A stretch of DNA of 64,000 nucleotides from Flammula alnicola (Eukaryota; Basidiomycota; Agaricomycetes; Agaricales; Strophariaceae): positions 62,001 through 126,000 of the forward strand of contig JADNRV010000137.1 in assembly GCA_015499995.1 (NCBI GenBank), read 5' to 3'. Made by a program: the position numbers and the translations under genes. This document shows positions 1-10,464 of this stretch, in pieces; the first letter of the stretch is position 1, and each line of letters begins with the position of its first letter. The notes below the pieces were generated by a model. That model was not told the DNA's origin. It saw only the letters and a program-made list of their open reading frames with translations, and did no database searches.

Positions 1-578
1 TGGAGTAGCGCCTTCTTTCCTTGTTGGAGGGAGTAGTACGGCATCTTCGTATCTGAGCTACCCATCTCCGGCCACGGCCCGTATAGATACTCTGTTACGA
101 ACGTCGAAACATGGTATCCGATCAACGCAAGCCCTGTTTTCCATGTCTTCTTGAACAGAAAATGGAGTGGCGTAGCCGAGCGGATGGACATGGAAAATTT
201 CGATGCGAACCCAGAGATGAAGAAGAGCATTGCAACGACGATGTTCCTGTTGATAGCTTCGAAGAGCATAAGAAAGGTGAGTGAACGTGGAGATGTTTCG
301 TCGAGTTGGAAGGGATTGGGGGAGTCGGAGACTGTCTCTAGGATGGCATGCTGGAGGATTAGCAGAACGATGAGCGTCGTGCGGAGATTGTCCATAGGCT
401 TGATGCGCAGAGCCATACGCTGACTCTTGTCCATAGGCTGCCGTGCAACATTCTCGATATCAGCAGGATTCGAGTTACTATTGCCTTCGCTCGATAGTTG
501 CTTCTCGTCGATTGAGTTATTTGTGTCAGGAAGACACTCCTTGGGTGCGTCTTCCTCGGACTTGAAGGCGGCCTCCAT
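1..578 (-). CDS. Acyltransferase-3-type multipass membrane protein, N-terminal part (partial)
   Basis: The reverse strand stays open from an ATG at 578 to the left edge, about 192 codons with no visible intron. The first ~65 residues are hydrophilic and acidic (start MEAAFKSEED). Next come a motif MDNLRTTLIVLLILQHA, an internal hydrophobic stretch, and FFISGFASKFS. A short segment at the start of the first helix reading MDNLRxxL followed by FF(I/L)SG is the arrangement of fungal acyltransferase-3/OpgC-like proteins, which transfer acyl groups to glycans or small molecules at a membrane. The His in the LQHA helix matches the position of the conserved His of that family. The C-terminal helices are outside the window. 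An upstream alternative start is possible but the ATG at 578 is the first in this frame. Family assignment is by motif only; substrate unknown. Confidence 0.6.
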   Translation of the reverse strand, partial: MEAAFKSEEDAPKECLPDTNNSIDEKQLSSEGNSNSNPADIENVARQPMDKSQRMALRIKPMDNLRTTLIVLLILQHAILETVSDSPNPFQLDETSPRSLTFLMLFEAINRNIVVAMLFFISGFASKFSMSIRSATPLHFLFKKTWKTGLALIGYHVSTFVTEYLYGPWPEMGSSDTKMPYYSLQQGKKALL

Positions 579-1089
579 TGGCAACGTCGGGCGTAGCTCA
601 AGCCTTCAGAGATTGAAGGAGAATAATGAATGGAACAGTTTGCAGACTGTGGGGGTTGAAGCTAAGGGAATGCTGATGCTGAGTTTGAAACCCAAGTACG
701 TCCGTGTGAAGGATCTTGGATTGATTGTTTTGCATTGCAATTTGCAGGGGCTCCCGGGTTAGACGGGGATTAATCATTCTGTCATGAGTCATGCATCACG
801 CATCATGTGTGTTTTATCGGATGCTTTTGGCATGAAAGAAATCCTAAGGCCAGGTCTTTACTGTATCATTATGTATCTGGGATGGCAAGAAGATCTGGCT
901 GCACCGCCGCCGTATTGAGAGAGATTCTAATACGCAATAATAGTATCACTGAACAAGAAGGCTGCAGATACAACTTCTGGAAGGTACTAGTATGTCGTAT
1001 ATATTTTCGGAGGTGGGTATCATCAATAAAATATTCTATCCTATTTGCCTAATTATCTGAGGATGCAAGCCGCTTCTTCGCGTAAAAAG
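579..1089. other. Intergenic, no gene seen
   Basis: About 510 bases between the starts/ends of two reverse-strand genes. Short open frames exist but none joins across splice sites or resembles a family. It should contain the promoter of the membrane protein to its left and the 3' end of the BTB gene to its right. Confidence 0.5.
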
Positions 1090-2104
1090 TCAACCACGTT
1101 CAAATGCAGCTTTCTCTTGCCTCAACACGTCCCAGCTTGGGAGGCCAAGTATCCCAGGATATCCATCCCAGTTGGCGTTCGCAACCGCATTTGCTTCGCT
1201 CTTCGACTGCGATAAACACTCCTGACAAAAGTGAGCGCTGTATAGGTCCCAAAGAGGCCCATCGTTTGCTAGGGGTGATAACGCGAAAGGTCCCAGTGTC
1301 AAAGCCCGTTTTACCCAGGGGCGTTGTTTGTTTCGACAACGGCTTGGGGTTACGCACGATACTGTGGGAATCGAAGCGATCCATTGTCCCGATGACTCCC
1401 ATTTCTCCATGTACGCCTCGCGAGAAACCAGATAACTATCTTGAAAAGTCTTCGTCAACTTTTTCCATGATGCATGCTGGAAAAGGATACGGAGAGGTAT
1501 TCGCACACACAGAAGGAATGTACCGGGAATTATCCATCTTGTGTCAATTGTATATGCTAGGGCCATAATTTCAAGCATCATCAGGTTCGTTTGGTCGTCT
1601 CGCAGCGCAAACTTGGGGTGTAGTGTTTTACTGGATTCCAGCATAGCGCTCCTCTCGGTTGGGAACAGGGCGTTAAGGTGGGAAATTGCGCGACGCTTGA
1701 GAAAGGCAATTTCGAACTTGTCTGAAAGCCGCAAAATGCCTATAAGAACGTCTACAGGCGGAATAGATGGTGGCCCTTCAAAAAACCTGCGATGAGATGA
1801 ATGAGCATCACCACGCAAAGATTACGGAGACTCACGACGCGTCGAAAATTGCCAAAAAGAAGTAATAGACATCCATCTCGTCATCGGGAAGGTAGATGTA
1901 GGTACAGTCGTCCTTTATAGTGCGCGATTGTGTCTCTGTTGCGGGTTGGGGAACGGAGAACATATCATTGAATATTGGTGATCGTGCTGATAAGATGCTT
2001 CTATGAACGCGGAAAAGCTTTTGGCCTGCTCGGAAGACTACATCTGCATCTTGAAACCACAGCTCGGGAACCCTTTGAGGGTCGGAAGCTACGACGACCG
2101 TCAT
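1090..2104 (-). CDS. BTB/POZ domain protein (copy 1)
   Basis: Two exons. Exon 1 (2104 down to 1836) starts MTVVVASD and contains the BTB core: PELWFQDADVVFRAG, then KLFRVHRSILSARSPIF, then the acidic YLPDDEMDVYYFF stretch. A 49-base intron (1835-1787, GTGAGT..CAG) joins FDAS to FFEGPPS in phase. Exon 2 runs to a TGA at 1090 and gives the Agaricomycete BTB tail (LRLSDKFEIAFLKRRAISHL, then a conserved SWDVL near the C-terminus). BTB domains mediate homodimerisation and often recruit cullin-3 ubiquitin ligases; the target is unknown. An upstream ATG at 2167 would add 21 residues; 2104 is preferred because the paralogue at 27291-28320 starts at the equivalent place. The two copies share intron position and phase and differ mainly in the C-terminal half. 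Total about 320 residues. Confidence 0.85.
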
Positions 2105-2167
2105 CGATAAGGGCGCTGGAAAGATACCGAGAAAATACCAATTTCTGAATCTTTGGTCTGTGAACAC

Positions 2168-3552
2168 TGGACGCGCTTGCGGAGCTTAAAATCGGAATCC
2201 CATCACGTGATATCCTTCCCTTGACGCGTCTTACTACACTGTCTTAGCGCGTCTGTCAAGCGTCTGTGCAAGTTCAGCAATCTCCTCTGACAATAGTAAT
2301 GGTAATGTAACAGGCACTTGACTCGTCATAAAATGGGTCATAGATCCAACAAATTAAATTATTCATAAATTTATTCGTGGCTACAAACAACTTTCTTCTA
2401 AATTGCGACAATTCAAGATATTAAAACTGCAATAAAACTGGGATAAAACTTTGCCCAAAAATTTCTTACGAACTCTTTCTCGATTAAGTGTTATACAGAG
2501 TTTTATCTGGCTGCGTATTCGGCCCCTAGCATCTAGTTCTTTTGCTGACTTGGCCTAGGAATACGTTTATGTATTTTCATCAAGGGGTGGATAAATGACC
2601 AACCTTTGCATGCGACGCTATCCCGCACGACGCTGCCTTGATACGTTTCCAAGACCAAGCGTTCACGCCCGAGTGGGTCAGGTTGGCCTGCTCCAGCGTC
2701 GTCCACGTGCCCGTCAACCGTCAAGAGCGTGGAAGATGGTCTTGGAGAGCTTCGCGGGTTCACAGGATATAATTAAAGGTAGCAACAGACTTTCAAGTGA
2801 TGAATGCCAGGTGAATCGGTCTTCCTAAGCAGCAATTACAGCCCTTCGAGTCGTGGCAATCAGGATTAGAAGAAATAAGATGTGAAATGTAATTGCATGC
2901 TAGATGATCAATTTCAAAGGGTGGAAGTCTATTGCCTCAAGCTCGAGGGATTTTTCTAGCCCGGCAATTATGAAGCTCCAGAATGGTTCCTGGAAGTTAA
3001 TTTCCGCTTTCTTTCAAAGAGCTCTGCTGATTTCTTCGAAGGAGCTCTGCCCATTCAATCTCGAGAAAAACATCGGAGAAACAAGGTCGAGACTGTTGTG
3101 GTGACATTCCGTCCATGAAGAGGTTCTGGCAAGGCAAACGATTTTGGAAGATCTGCCGAACGAACCAACGTGCGTTGCAGTATACGAGTGGTATTATTAT
3201 CCCCTGGCACCTCGACGGAATGATCTTGGGAAAGAATTTGAAGATCGGTCGATGAACTGCAGCGAAAGTTGCGCAAAATTTGCGGATGACACTAAGGTTT
3301 ACACCGGGACCTTTGGCACTAGCACTGTAAATTTCCTCTTTCAGTCAAGGGCCCGATGACACCCCCTCTATTTTTTGACTTGCAATCGAGGAGACTGGAG
3401 AACATGGGACGCCGATGGCGAACGCTAATCGAGGCGGATCTTTGCGTTCTATAAAAATGATATATAAATCGTTTGGAACAGGTCAACAAAGCGCGCCCCA
3501 CCCCTTTCCTTCACTTCGGCCTTAGGATTTGTGAGCATCCTACTAGTAGGCA
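2168..3552. other. Intergenic, partly AT-rich, no gene seen
   Basis: About 1.4 kb between a reverse-strand BTB gene and a forward-strand transporter, so it should carry the promoters of both. 2330-2500 is notably AT-rich. Short open frames at 2533-2828 and 2904-3501 lie on both strands without family resemblance or consistent splice signals. I see no RNA gene or repeat. Confidence 0.5.
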
Positions 3553-6368
3553 ATGACGACCCCTTTCAAAGAACGACTCCGTAGTGTTTCCCTTATCTTT
3601 GCGCATGTATTTCATTATCCTCGGCTTTCAGCGACGAATAACCCATATTTCTGTTCACTAGCTGTGGGACAGCATTGTTCTCTGATGGTACGATATTTTC
3701 AGGAAATGCCTCAAGAGCCGTTGATCTGACGGACACATTTGCGTTCCAGGATATGGCAATGGCGTCATTGGGAATGGTACGCTTACCCACTGTACTTTAG
3801 CTTACCACGCTCATGCAGAGCTGCTCTCGTTCCGTTTGCAGTGAACACCTGTGAGTGCGAGAATATAACTGAATCGGCTTGCAGCGCTAACAAGCCAAAT
3901 CCGTAGTGCTGACAAGGGTGTACGGTTCAGACAAGCTCAGCCAGCATAACTATAGCAGGACCTTGACCAGTCTTGCTTTTGCTGGAACAGTGGTGGGAAT
4001 GCTGGTCTTCGGTGAGTTGGGCATTTGATCAGGACAACATTTACCGTCTCATTACTTGCAAAGGTTATATATCTGATAAAATCGGGAGGAAATTCGGCAT
4101 GGTGAGTTTCGAATCTATGGCGCGTGTTGACTTGATTGGTGAACCAGATCATATCGTACTTCCTTAGATGACAGCGACAGTGATAGTCGCCCTATTCTCA
4201 GGATTATCAGCTGCATCTTCTGGAGCTCACGGAAGCGTCGATGGATTGTTGAGCATGCTCAGCGCGATGCGGTACTACCATCTACTCCGCCCAATTTGTT
4301 AAATGAAAACTTAGCTCTCGACTACAGGTTCCTTCTCGGGATTGGAATTGGCGCTGAATATCCTTGCGGCTCGGTATCTGCGTCTGAGCAGTCGGAAGGG
4401 GCGTCGATCAGCAAGCGCGCTCAGCACCGATGGTTTGCATTGGCCACCAGTGAGCGTTCACCTTGCTTCTGCGGTGTGATCTCTTCTCATGTCAACATTT
4501 CGCGCAGATACGATGATTGATTTTGGGTTCGTCATGTCCTGCTTTGTTCCCCTGGTATTGTTCTGGATGTAAGTCGCTCCCAATTTTGACGTCGTCTCGT
4601 ATAAGATAAATACTAAGACTCGTATGATAGCTTTGGTAATAACCATCTTCACGCGGTGTGGCGTCTCTCGCTTGGCTTGGGCATCTTCCCTGCTCTGGCT
4701 GTATTCATCTGGCGTCTGAATATGGAAGAGCCAGTTCGATTCAAGAAAGACTCCATGAAATATGCTCGGATACCTTATTTGCTCGTTATCCGCCGCTACG
4801 GAGTAAGATGGGCTGGTATCGCTGCCGTCTGGTAAGTAATTAAACTTCCATGACGATAAATAACACGATACGAGTCGATTAATATCTGATTAGGTTCCTG
4901 TATAACTTGATCGTGTACGTATATGTCCCGAATTCTTCCCTCGTTCTGGAATGTTGAAATCTCTCCTGATATTTCATCCGTCATCACGCAGATATCCAGT
5001 AAGTACATCTGGTCTTCCGCACAGCTCGCGTCCTGACATGTCATCAGTTTGGTCTTTACTCTTCGATTGTCCTAAACAAGTAAAATCGATTCTCTCATTT
5101 TATCAATACTTCTCAATCTGACAACGATCAAGCGTCACTGGTGGATCATCCGACCTCACCGTCGTGTTTGGATGGGCTACCGTCATAAAGTGGGTGTTAC
5201 ACCAGTTAAATGATTCTCGTAAGGTTGAACTTCCCGAATAGTTTGTTCTATATGCCAGGCAGTATTAGCGGAGCGTTCGTCGTCGATTATTTGGGCCCGA
5301 AGAAAACCATGGTAAGCTTGATATGCCTCCACCAGCGGCGATTCATAATTATAATTTGAGAGGATGCGTTCAGATCACGGGACTTTTATTGCAAGCTGTC
5401 ATTGGTTTCATCATGAGTGGGTTGTACGCAAGGTGAGAACCAACTGTAGCATCTTCTCGGGTTCTCGACTCCCATTAATGACCTTCCCATTAGGCTAACA
5501 AGTCATGTCGCCGCTTTCGCTGTGAGCACATACTGTCTTGCAATAGCATATGGCGCTCATGCTGAATTATGCTATGTAGGTTGTCTACGGCATCTTCCTC
5601 AGCTTTGGAGAGTTTGGTGGGTAATTGGAATATCAAATCCTTGATTAACTCCGATTTACCCTTGATGCTTAGGGCCTGGCAATTGCATTGGACTATTAGC
5701 AAGCAAAACAAGTCCAACCGCCGTCCGTGGCCAATTTTACGGGCTGGCAGCTGCTGCCGGGAAAGTTGGTGCTTTTGTTGGTACATGGAGTACGTTGAAA
5801 TCATTGTCGAGTATCATTCAGTATTCGAACTCACTCTCCTTGTGTCCTTCAATTTGGCAGTGTTCCCTCCAATCATTCAGGGTGCGCCAGAGTCAAAAAA
5901 TTCCTTGTTAACTGAATCAGTGAATAATCTATAATAGCATTCGGCGGTGCTGATTCAGCGAGAGGAAATACTGGACCATTCTGGATCGGAAGTGGTGCGT
6001 TCATTTACCCGTTACACGCTTTCCAGTCAGTGTACTCTGGACTCAACTCTTCGCTTACTCCCCAGGAGTGGCTATCCTAAGCGCGATGATCACAATGCTT
6101 ATGATCAAGCCTCTCACAACTGACGGAATGGAGAACGAAGACCGCAAGGTGACATTCTACATTTTATTCTCCCGCGCAGGTCTGCAGGGGTTGAATCAAG
6201 TTACTAACGTTCGATATGCATATACTTACATAGTTCCGCGAATATCTCGAGTCTCACGGGTACGACACGTCCGCGATGGGCTTACCGGGATCAACCACCG
6301 AAGAGAGCCAGTCAGTCGACGAAGGTCAAGAGAAGGAGTTCTCAAAGGTTGATGAACGCGCGGCTTGA
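3553..6368 (+). CDS. MFS transporter, GIT1-like (glycerophosphodiester/phosphate permease type)
   Basis: Exons were joined by splice signals and continuity. Exon 1 is [17 protein letters not shown], then [32 protein letters not shown], and an MFS loop-2 motif [13 protein letters not shown]. Later pieces include [69 protein letters not shown] and [18 protein letters not shown]; the protein ends in a hydrophilic tail, KVDERAA. The SDGY and GIGIGAEYP(C/S) signatures are those of the fungal GIT1 / phosphate-proton symporter branch, which imports glycerophosphoinositol or phosphate across the plasma membrane. The ATG at 3553 is the only one giving the expected short N-terminus. Intron 1 (3603-3661) needs a GC donor to stay in frame, and exon ATATCCA (4992-4998) is only 7 bases. 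Roughly 500 residues with about 12 predicted membrane segments. Substrate is inferred from family only. Confidence 0.82.
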
Positions 6369-6530
6369 ACCTTGACGAGCGCCAATCACGAAGCTTATGA
6401 TTTTTTAGTACTCTTCTTCTTTTGTGCGTAGATGCATATCATGACATTCAAGTTTTCTACTCTTATCCGATCTATACTATCTGGATTACTTCGAAGTTGG
6501 GAGTTTCTCTCCCTTTATCATTCTTAAATA

Positions 6531-6547
6531 AGTGTGCAGCTGCGGGC
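6531..6547. repeat. Left target-site duplication of the 3.3 kb retroposon
   Basis: AGTGTGCAGCTGCGGGC occurs here and again, identically, at 9827-9843, directly after an A-rich tail. A 17-bp direct repeat flanking a poly(A)-like end is the mark of LINE-type target-primed reverse transcription. Confidence 0.85.
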
Positions 6548-7169
6548 GTGGTGGTGTAGTGATACCATCGCTCGTGCTTTGCTGACGGCAAGGCCTAGGG
6601 TTCAAACCTGCCCTGAAACCCTTCCAGACACACCATAGACACTGGGAGATTCTATCACTGTTATTACTTAAGCCGGAATCAATGATGTCTCTGTTGGATT
6701 AAGGTCGAGTGGTGGGTCTGGTGACATTAGCTGGATCTAGCAGCGTGCGAATAAAGTAGCCTGACAGACTGGGAGGGAAAACTGTACTGTTTGTACCAAT
6801 CTGGCACTGCATGTGGGAATGGAGTTGGGAGGGGTTAACCCGACCAGATACATGCCGGTATATAAATTCAACTACCAAACGCGCCGTTTCTTCCACGCCA
6901 CTGACAAGACGTTCAAAATTCGATATACGAGCTCCGCCTCAAGAAGCCTTCGGAGTTTAAAGCTTGTTCAAGATCTCCCCGTGCTCCTAGACTTTACACC
7001 TGGGACGGGGTCGGCAACGATCTGGCAATTGCCGAGGCTGGTAAACCAGTCCCCGGGTCCTGCTAGCTGGAAGGGTATTGGTATAGGGAGTCCACGTGGG
7101 GCACAAGGCCGAGGGTGGCAGCAAGAGGAGACGAATCGGAGGGGCAAGGAGAAAAAGCAGTGTGCGGTG

Positions 7170-7270
7170 AGTGAGGTGAGTGCGAGTGCGTGCACTCACT
7201 TACACTCACTCTCACGCACCTCAATCTCTTCCGCACTCGCCTCACTCATTCACACGCACTCACTTTCTAT
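7170..7270. repeat. CACTCA-type simple repeat block 1 (with partial palindrome)
   Basis: A run of GTGAGTG units is followed at once by CACTCAC units, so the block can fold on itself. It lies inside the 3.3 kb retroposon. Units are imperfect (CACTCACTT, CACTCTCACGCAC). Confidence 0.7.
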
Positions 7271-8287
7271 TACTTATAGGACTGCGCACTTGTATAGGGT
7301 GCAAGCTGAGTGCTGAGTACTGAGATGTGGCATGTCAGGTAATAATCGGCCCTCAGTGAATGAATTATGCACTCTTGCATGAAGTAGCAATATCTAGATT
7401 GTATTTTACCTAAGTTTAGCCACTTTTTGGGAAAATTAACACAGGCATTTGCTAGTAGCACAAGAGTGGCTTTGGGCAGGGTACTGTGTGGAGGAGATGA
7501 ATAACACGCTCATGAAAACAGCACACAAAGCCCAAATTCCCACATGATGCCGGTGATGCTGCTCGCACATCCACCCGACGGTCGTTTAGATTACCACAAG
7601 TCGTACAAACATTTACCTACTCCAAAACACCCAGGAACCCTCTTTGATATATCCTTTCCCTTCTCCAATGATACCCGTACTCTCACCGTTTCTCTTTATT
7701 CCACAGGAACATTAATTCCTACACACCTAATGTGGGAACCTCAGCATTGTGCACATCGACAAACTCAATGCTATGCTAAAGGCGTGCCATTGCTCACTAC
7801 ACTGCAGAATGACATCATATGCCTTTGTTATTCCTCAGTCAATTACCCCATTTTATTCAGACTTACATCTTTGATAGTATGAGAACATCAAGCCAAGCCG
7901 ATTGCCTCTATCAAGCCGCCAAAAGAATTTAGAGTACTTAAAAATAGTTTTTATGTTTAATGTAGTACCTATAGAATTTATTCTACCTAATTTTTAAGAG
8001 GGAGGGTGCATGTTGCCGTTTTTGCACGAGGTTTTTGTGTGCCAGGTGCCGTGGGAACATGCATGATCAGGTGCATTCCTGTGGAAATGACCGACTTTGT
8101 ACAGAAATTACACTCTTCTACATCCACCAATACCATTAGGAGTTAGATAGATTATGTCTTAATGTATTGTATATCCCAGGGAAATTACAAAAAATGAAAT
8201 TGGTGCGAAGTTATGACATGAATTAGCATGACACGAAAGTCGTGCGCACTTACACGTGATCCGTAGGCGCTCAACGGGCGCTTGCAC

Positions 8288-8660
8288 ACGCACTCCCAAC
8301 AGTATGTGACACTTGCATCTGCACTCACTCTGCACTCATCTGAGCCACTCACCCTCATGCACCCTCACTGACCTTCACTCACTCACACGCACTTGCCCAT
8401 ACTTGCACGCATTCACACACTCACTTGCACGCACTCACACTCACTCCCACTCACTTGCACGCACTCGTGCTAACATGCACTCACTTGAACGCACTTGCAC
8501 GCACTTGCACTTTGGCCACACTCACTTGCACTCACATAACATGCACTTGTTCGGACATCAGTGGACTTTACACTCATGCATATTTGATCGACACTTACTT
8601 GCACGCACTTCCCTCGTCTCACAGAGACTCCACTCACTTGCATTTTTGGCCACACTTGCG
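8288..8660. repeat. CACTCA/TTGCACGCA minisatellite block 2
   Basis: About 370 bases of irregular tandem units built from CACTCA, CTTGCACG and CACACGCACT, forward strand pyrimidine/AC biased. Open frames through it merely encode repetitive His/Thr/Ser/Leu peptides and are not taken as genes. It is internal to the retroposon. Confidence 0.8.
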
Positions 8661-9299
8661 GTATCCTACATTTATGTGATATTTTCTGGGATATACTAGT
8701 ATGTTCAAGGTGTAAGAATCTCCCAGAACCTTCATGATTCAATGCACACTTTTGATTCCATTTGGAAAGTGATCATAATTGAGGGTGAGTGTGTATCCAT
8801 GTCCATATTTCAATTTTCTGTGCGCACCTTCTGAGTCTGCAACTCTTTCACCTCTACCTTGATAGCGTCAACACCTCTGAACCTCAAGAAACTTTGTTGA
8901 CATCGAGTTGGAGGTGAGTGTGGCGGCCAAAATCTTGATACATTGAGTCTCTAACCAAGTCTATCAAACTTTCAGTATGGACCAAATTATATCCGGAATC
9001 CATCTCCGCCAGCACATAAGAGGAAGACACCTCCAAAACCTTGCCCAATTGTAAGGCAAAGGGAGTAGAGCGGCAGCTAGAGCATTCACAATTGGGGCGC
9101 ATGCTGCTGGCAGCTGTACCATACAAATTTTTGATTAAGTATATTCCTGTATAATGATTGCTGTTTGAGAATCTATATAAAATCTACATGAATACTCTTC
9201 TGTCATCTCAGTGTCCTATTGTCATGTACAAGTCATTTCATTGTCAAGACAATCATCGTTAGCAGGCTGCGCCCACGCCCAACCAGGGCACTGAGTATC

Positions 9300-9490
9300 A
9301 GAACTCAGAAACACCTTCACTCACCACTCACTCACAGCATCACTCACGCGCACTCACGGTGCCACTCACCACTCACTCACTTGCACGTACCACTCACTCA
9401 CCTCCACTCACCACTCACTCACTTGCACGCACCACTCACTCACTTTCACTCACTCACACTCACTTACACTCATGCACTCACGCCGCACTG
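9300..9490. repeat. CACTCACT/CACTCACCACTCA minisatellite block 3
   Basis: About 190 bases of CACTCAC-based units with a CCACTCACTCAC subunit, close to the 3' end of the retroposon. Same composition and orientation as block 2, suggesting a common origin. Confidence 0.8.
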
Positions 9491-9826
9491 CCAAAAACCC
9501 GTGCCCGAATCAGAGAAACACGATCCCATCATAGATTAGACAGGAATCGCTTAGAGTAGTAACTGTTAATTACTCATATATAGCGCAGGAGTGCGCCCGG
9601 GGTAGATAGCTTCATTGGCCGACTCCTTCTGCCAGACTGGCTGTATGGTTCGGAAAGGGGGATTAAGTTGCCACCTACATGGGTTGGGGTAGCTGGGGGT
9701 TGTCTATCTACATTAGGTACAGGCCGGCTGTGAGTAGTCTACATGGGGTCCGCCCCGAAAATGACTATAAACGGGATACCAAAAAAAAATAAAATAAAAT
9801 AAAATAAAAATAAAAATAAAAAAAAA

Positions 9827-9843
9827 AGTGTGCAGCTGCGGGC
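9827..9843. repeat. Right target-site duplication of the 3.3 kb retroposon
   Basis: Identical 17-bp copy of 6531-6547. The empty site can be written as the sequence left of 6531 joined to 9827 onward. Confidence 0.85.
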
Positions 9844-10464
9844 ATGACATATCTAACATCCCAATTCCTGCTCCCATCTATCAGGTAGCGTGGACTTGTA
9901 CGGCATTAAGAAAATCCATCACCACGCATTGAGGGCACTCTCCAGAAGCAGATGCTAACGCCAAGAGCATGCCAAGATAAGGGTCCAAGCTCAAGGGTGA
10001 TATGCGCCCACAAAAATTTAATCAATTGACAACGAACAAGTGACTGAAAAGCTTGAAAGACCAACACGACCCACGGGATACGCTCAGTTTCCCGACAGCG
10101 ATCCAGGAGTGACTATGATTGGTGAAATTTGGGGACCAAGTTATGAACATATGGATGTTTCTATCTTACACATAGTAAATATATCGAGCTTCGAAGCAAT
10201 GGACTAGCGTTGTCCGTTAAATTAACGGATGGGAGAGTCCAAGCGAAAAGCGAAATATGGCTTCCTGCCAGTGCCTTGTGCTCAAGTTTGCTGCAACGAA
10301 CGATATTTACGTTGATGAGGGACAGGAGGTCTAGTAAGCATATGCAAGAAGATGCAGTCAGCGAGGAGGCGAATTCGGATTAAGAAGTATATTTACCCTT
10401 ATATTTTTCGGAAGACAATAGCAAGAGGAAAATTTAGTGCGGCGGGCTACTCGAACTATCCTTA
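9844..10464. other. Intergenic, no gene seen
   Basis: About 620 bases between the right target duplication and the end of the F-box gene. No open frame with family resemblance. It would have been continuous with the 3' flank of the transporter gene before the retroposon inserted. Confidence 0.5.

Larger units (their letters stand above)
6548..9826 (+). mobile_element. Giant SINE-like retroposon with tRNA-like head and A-rich tail
   Basis: About 3.28 kb between identical 17-bp direct repeats. The 5' end holds a Pol III-type internal promoter. Its A-box-like TGGTGTAGTGAT is at 6552-6563 and its B-box-like GGTTCAAACCT is at 6599-6609, a spacing normal for tRNA genes. The 3' end (about 9780-9826) is A-rich, with AAAAT units and a final A run, directly abutting the second repeat. 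The body has no convincing long ORF; frames of up to 167 codons on the forward strand are interrupted and low complexity. It contains three blocks of CACTCA/GCACGCACT-type repeats. The head, tail and duplications are those of a SINE, but the length is five to ten times that of an ordinary SINE. It is presumably mobilised by a LINE reverse transcriptase encoded elsewhere. Alternative: a normal SINE that acquired ~3 kb of internal sequence before or after insertion. Confidence 0.75.

Noticed and set aside
6540..6625. Functional tRNA gene
   Set aside because: A- and B-box are present but the stem arms do not pair as in a tRNA, and it heads a repeat element with target duplications.
6813..7316. 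Forward frame of 167 codons inside the 3.3 kb retroposon
   Set aside because: It runs through simple repeats, has no motif, and overlapping frames of similar length exist on both strands. Treated as chance.
8313..8699. Frame encoding His/Thr/Ser/Leu repeats
   Set aside because: It is translation of the CACTCA minisatellite; repeats in all frames stay open because the unit lacks stops.
7170..9490. CRISPR-like array
   Set aside because: The tandem units are contiguous, imperfect and without unique spacers; this is eukaryotic simple repeat.
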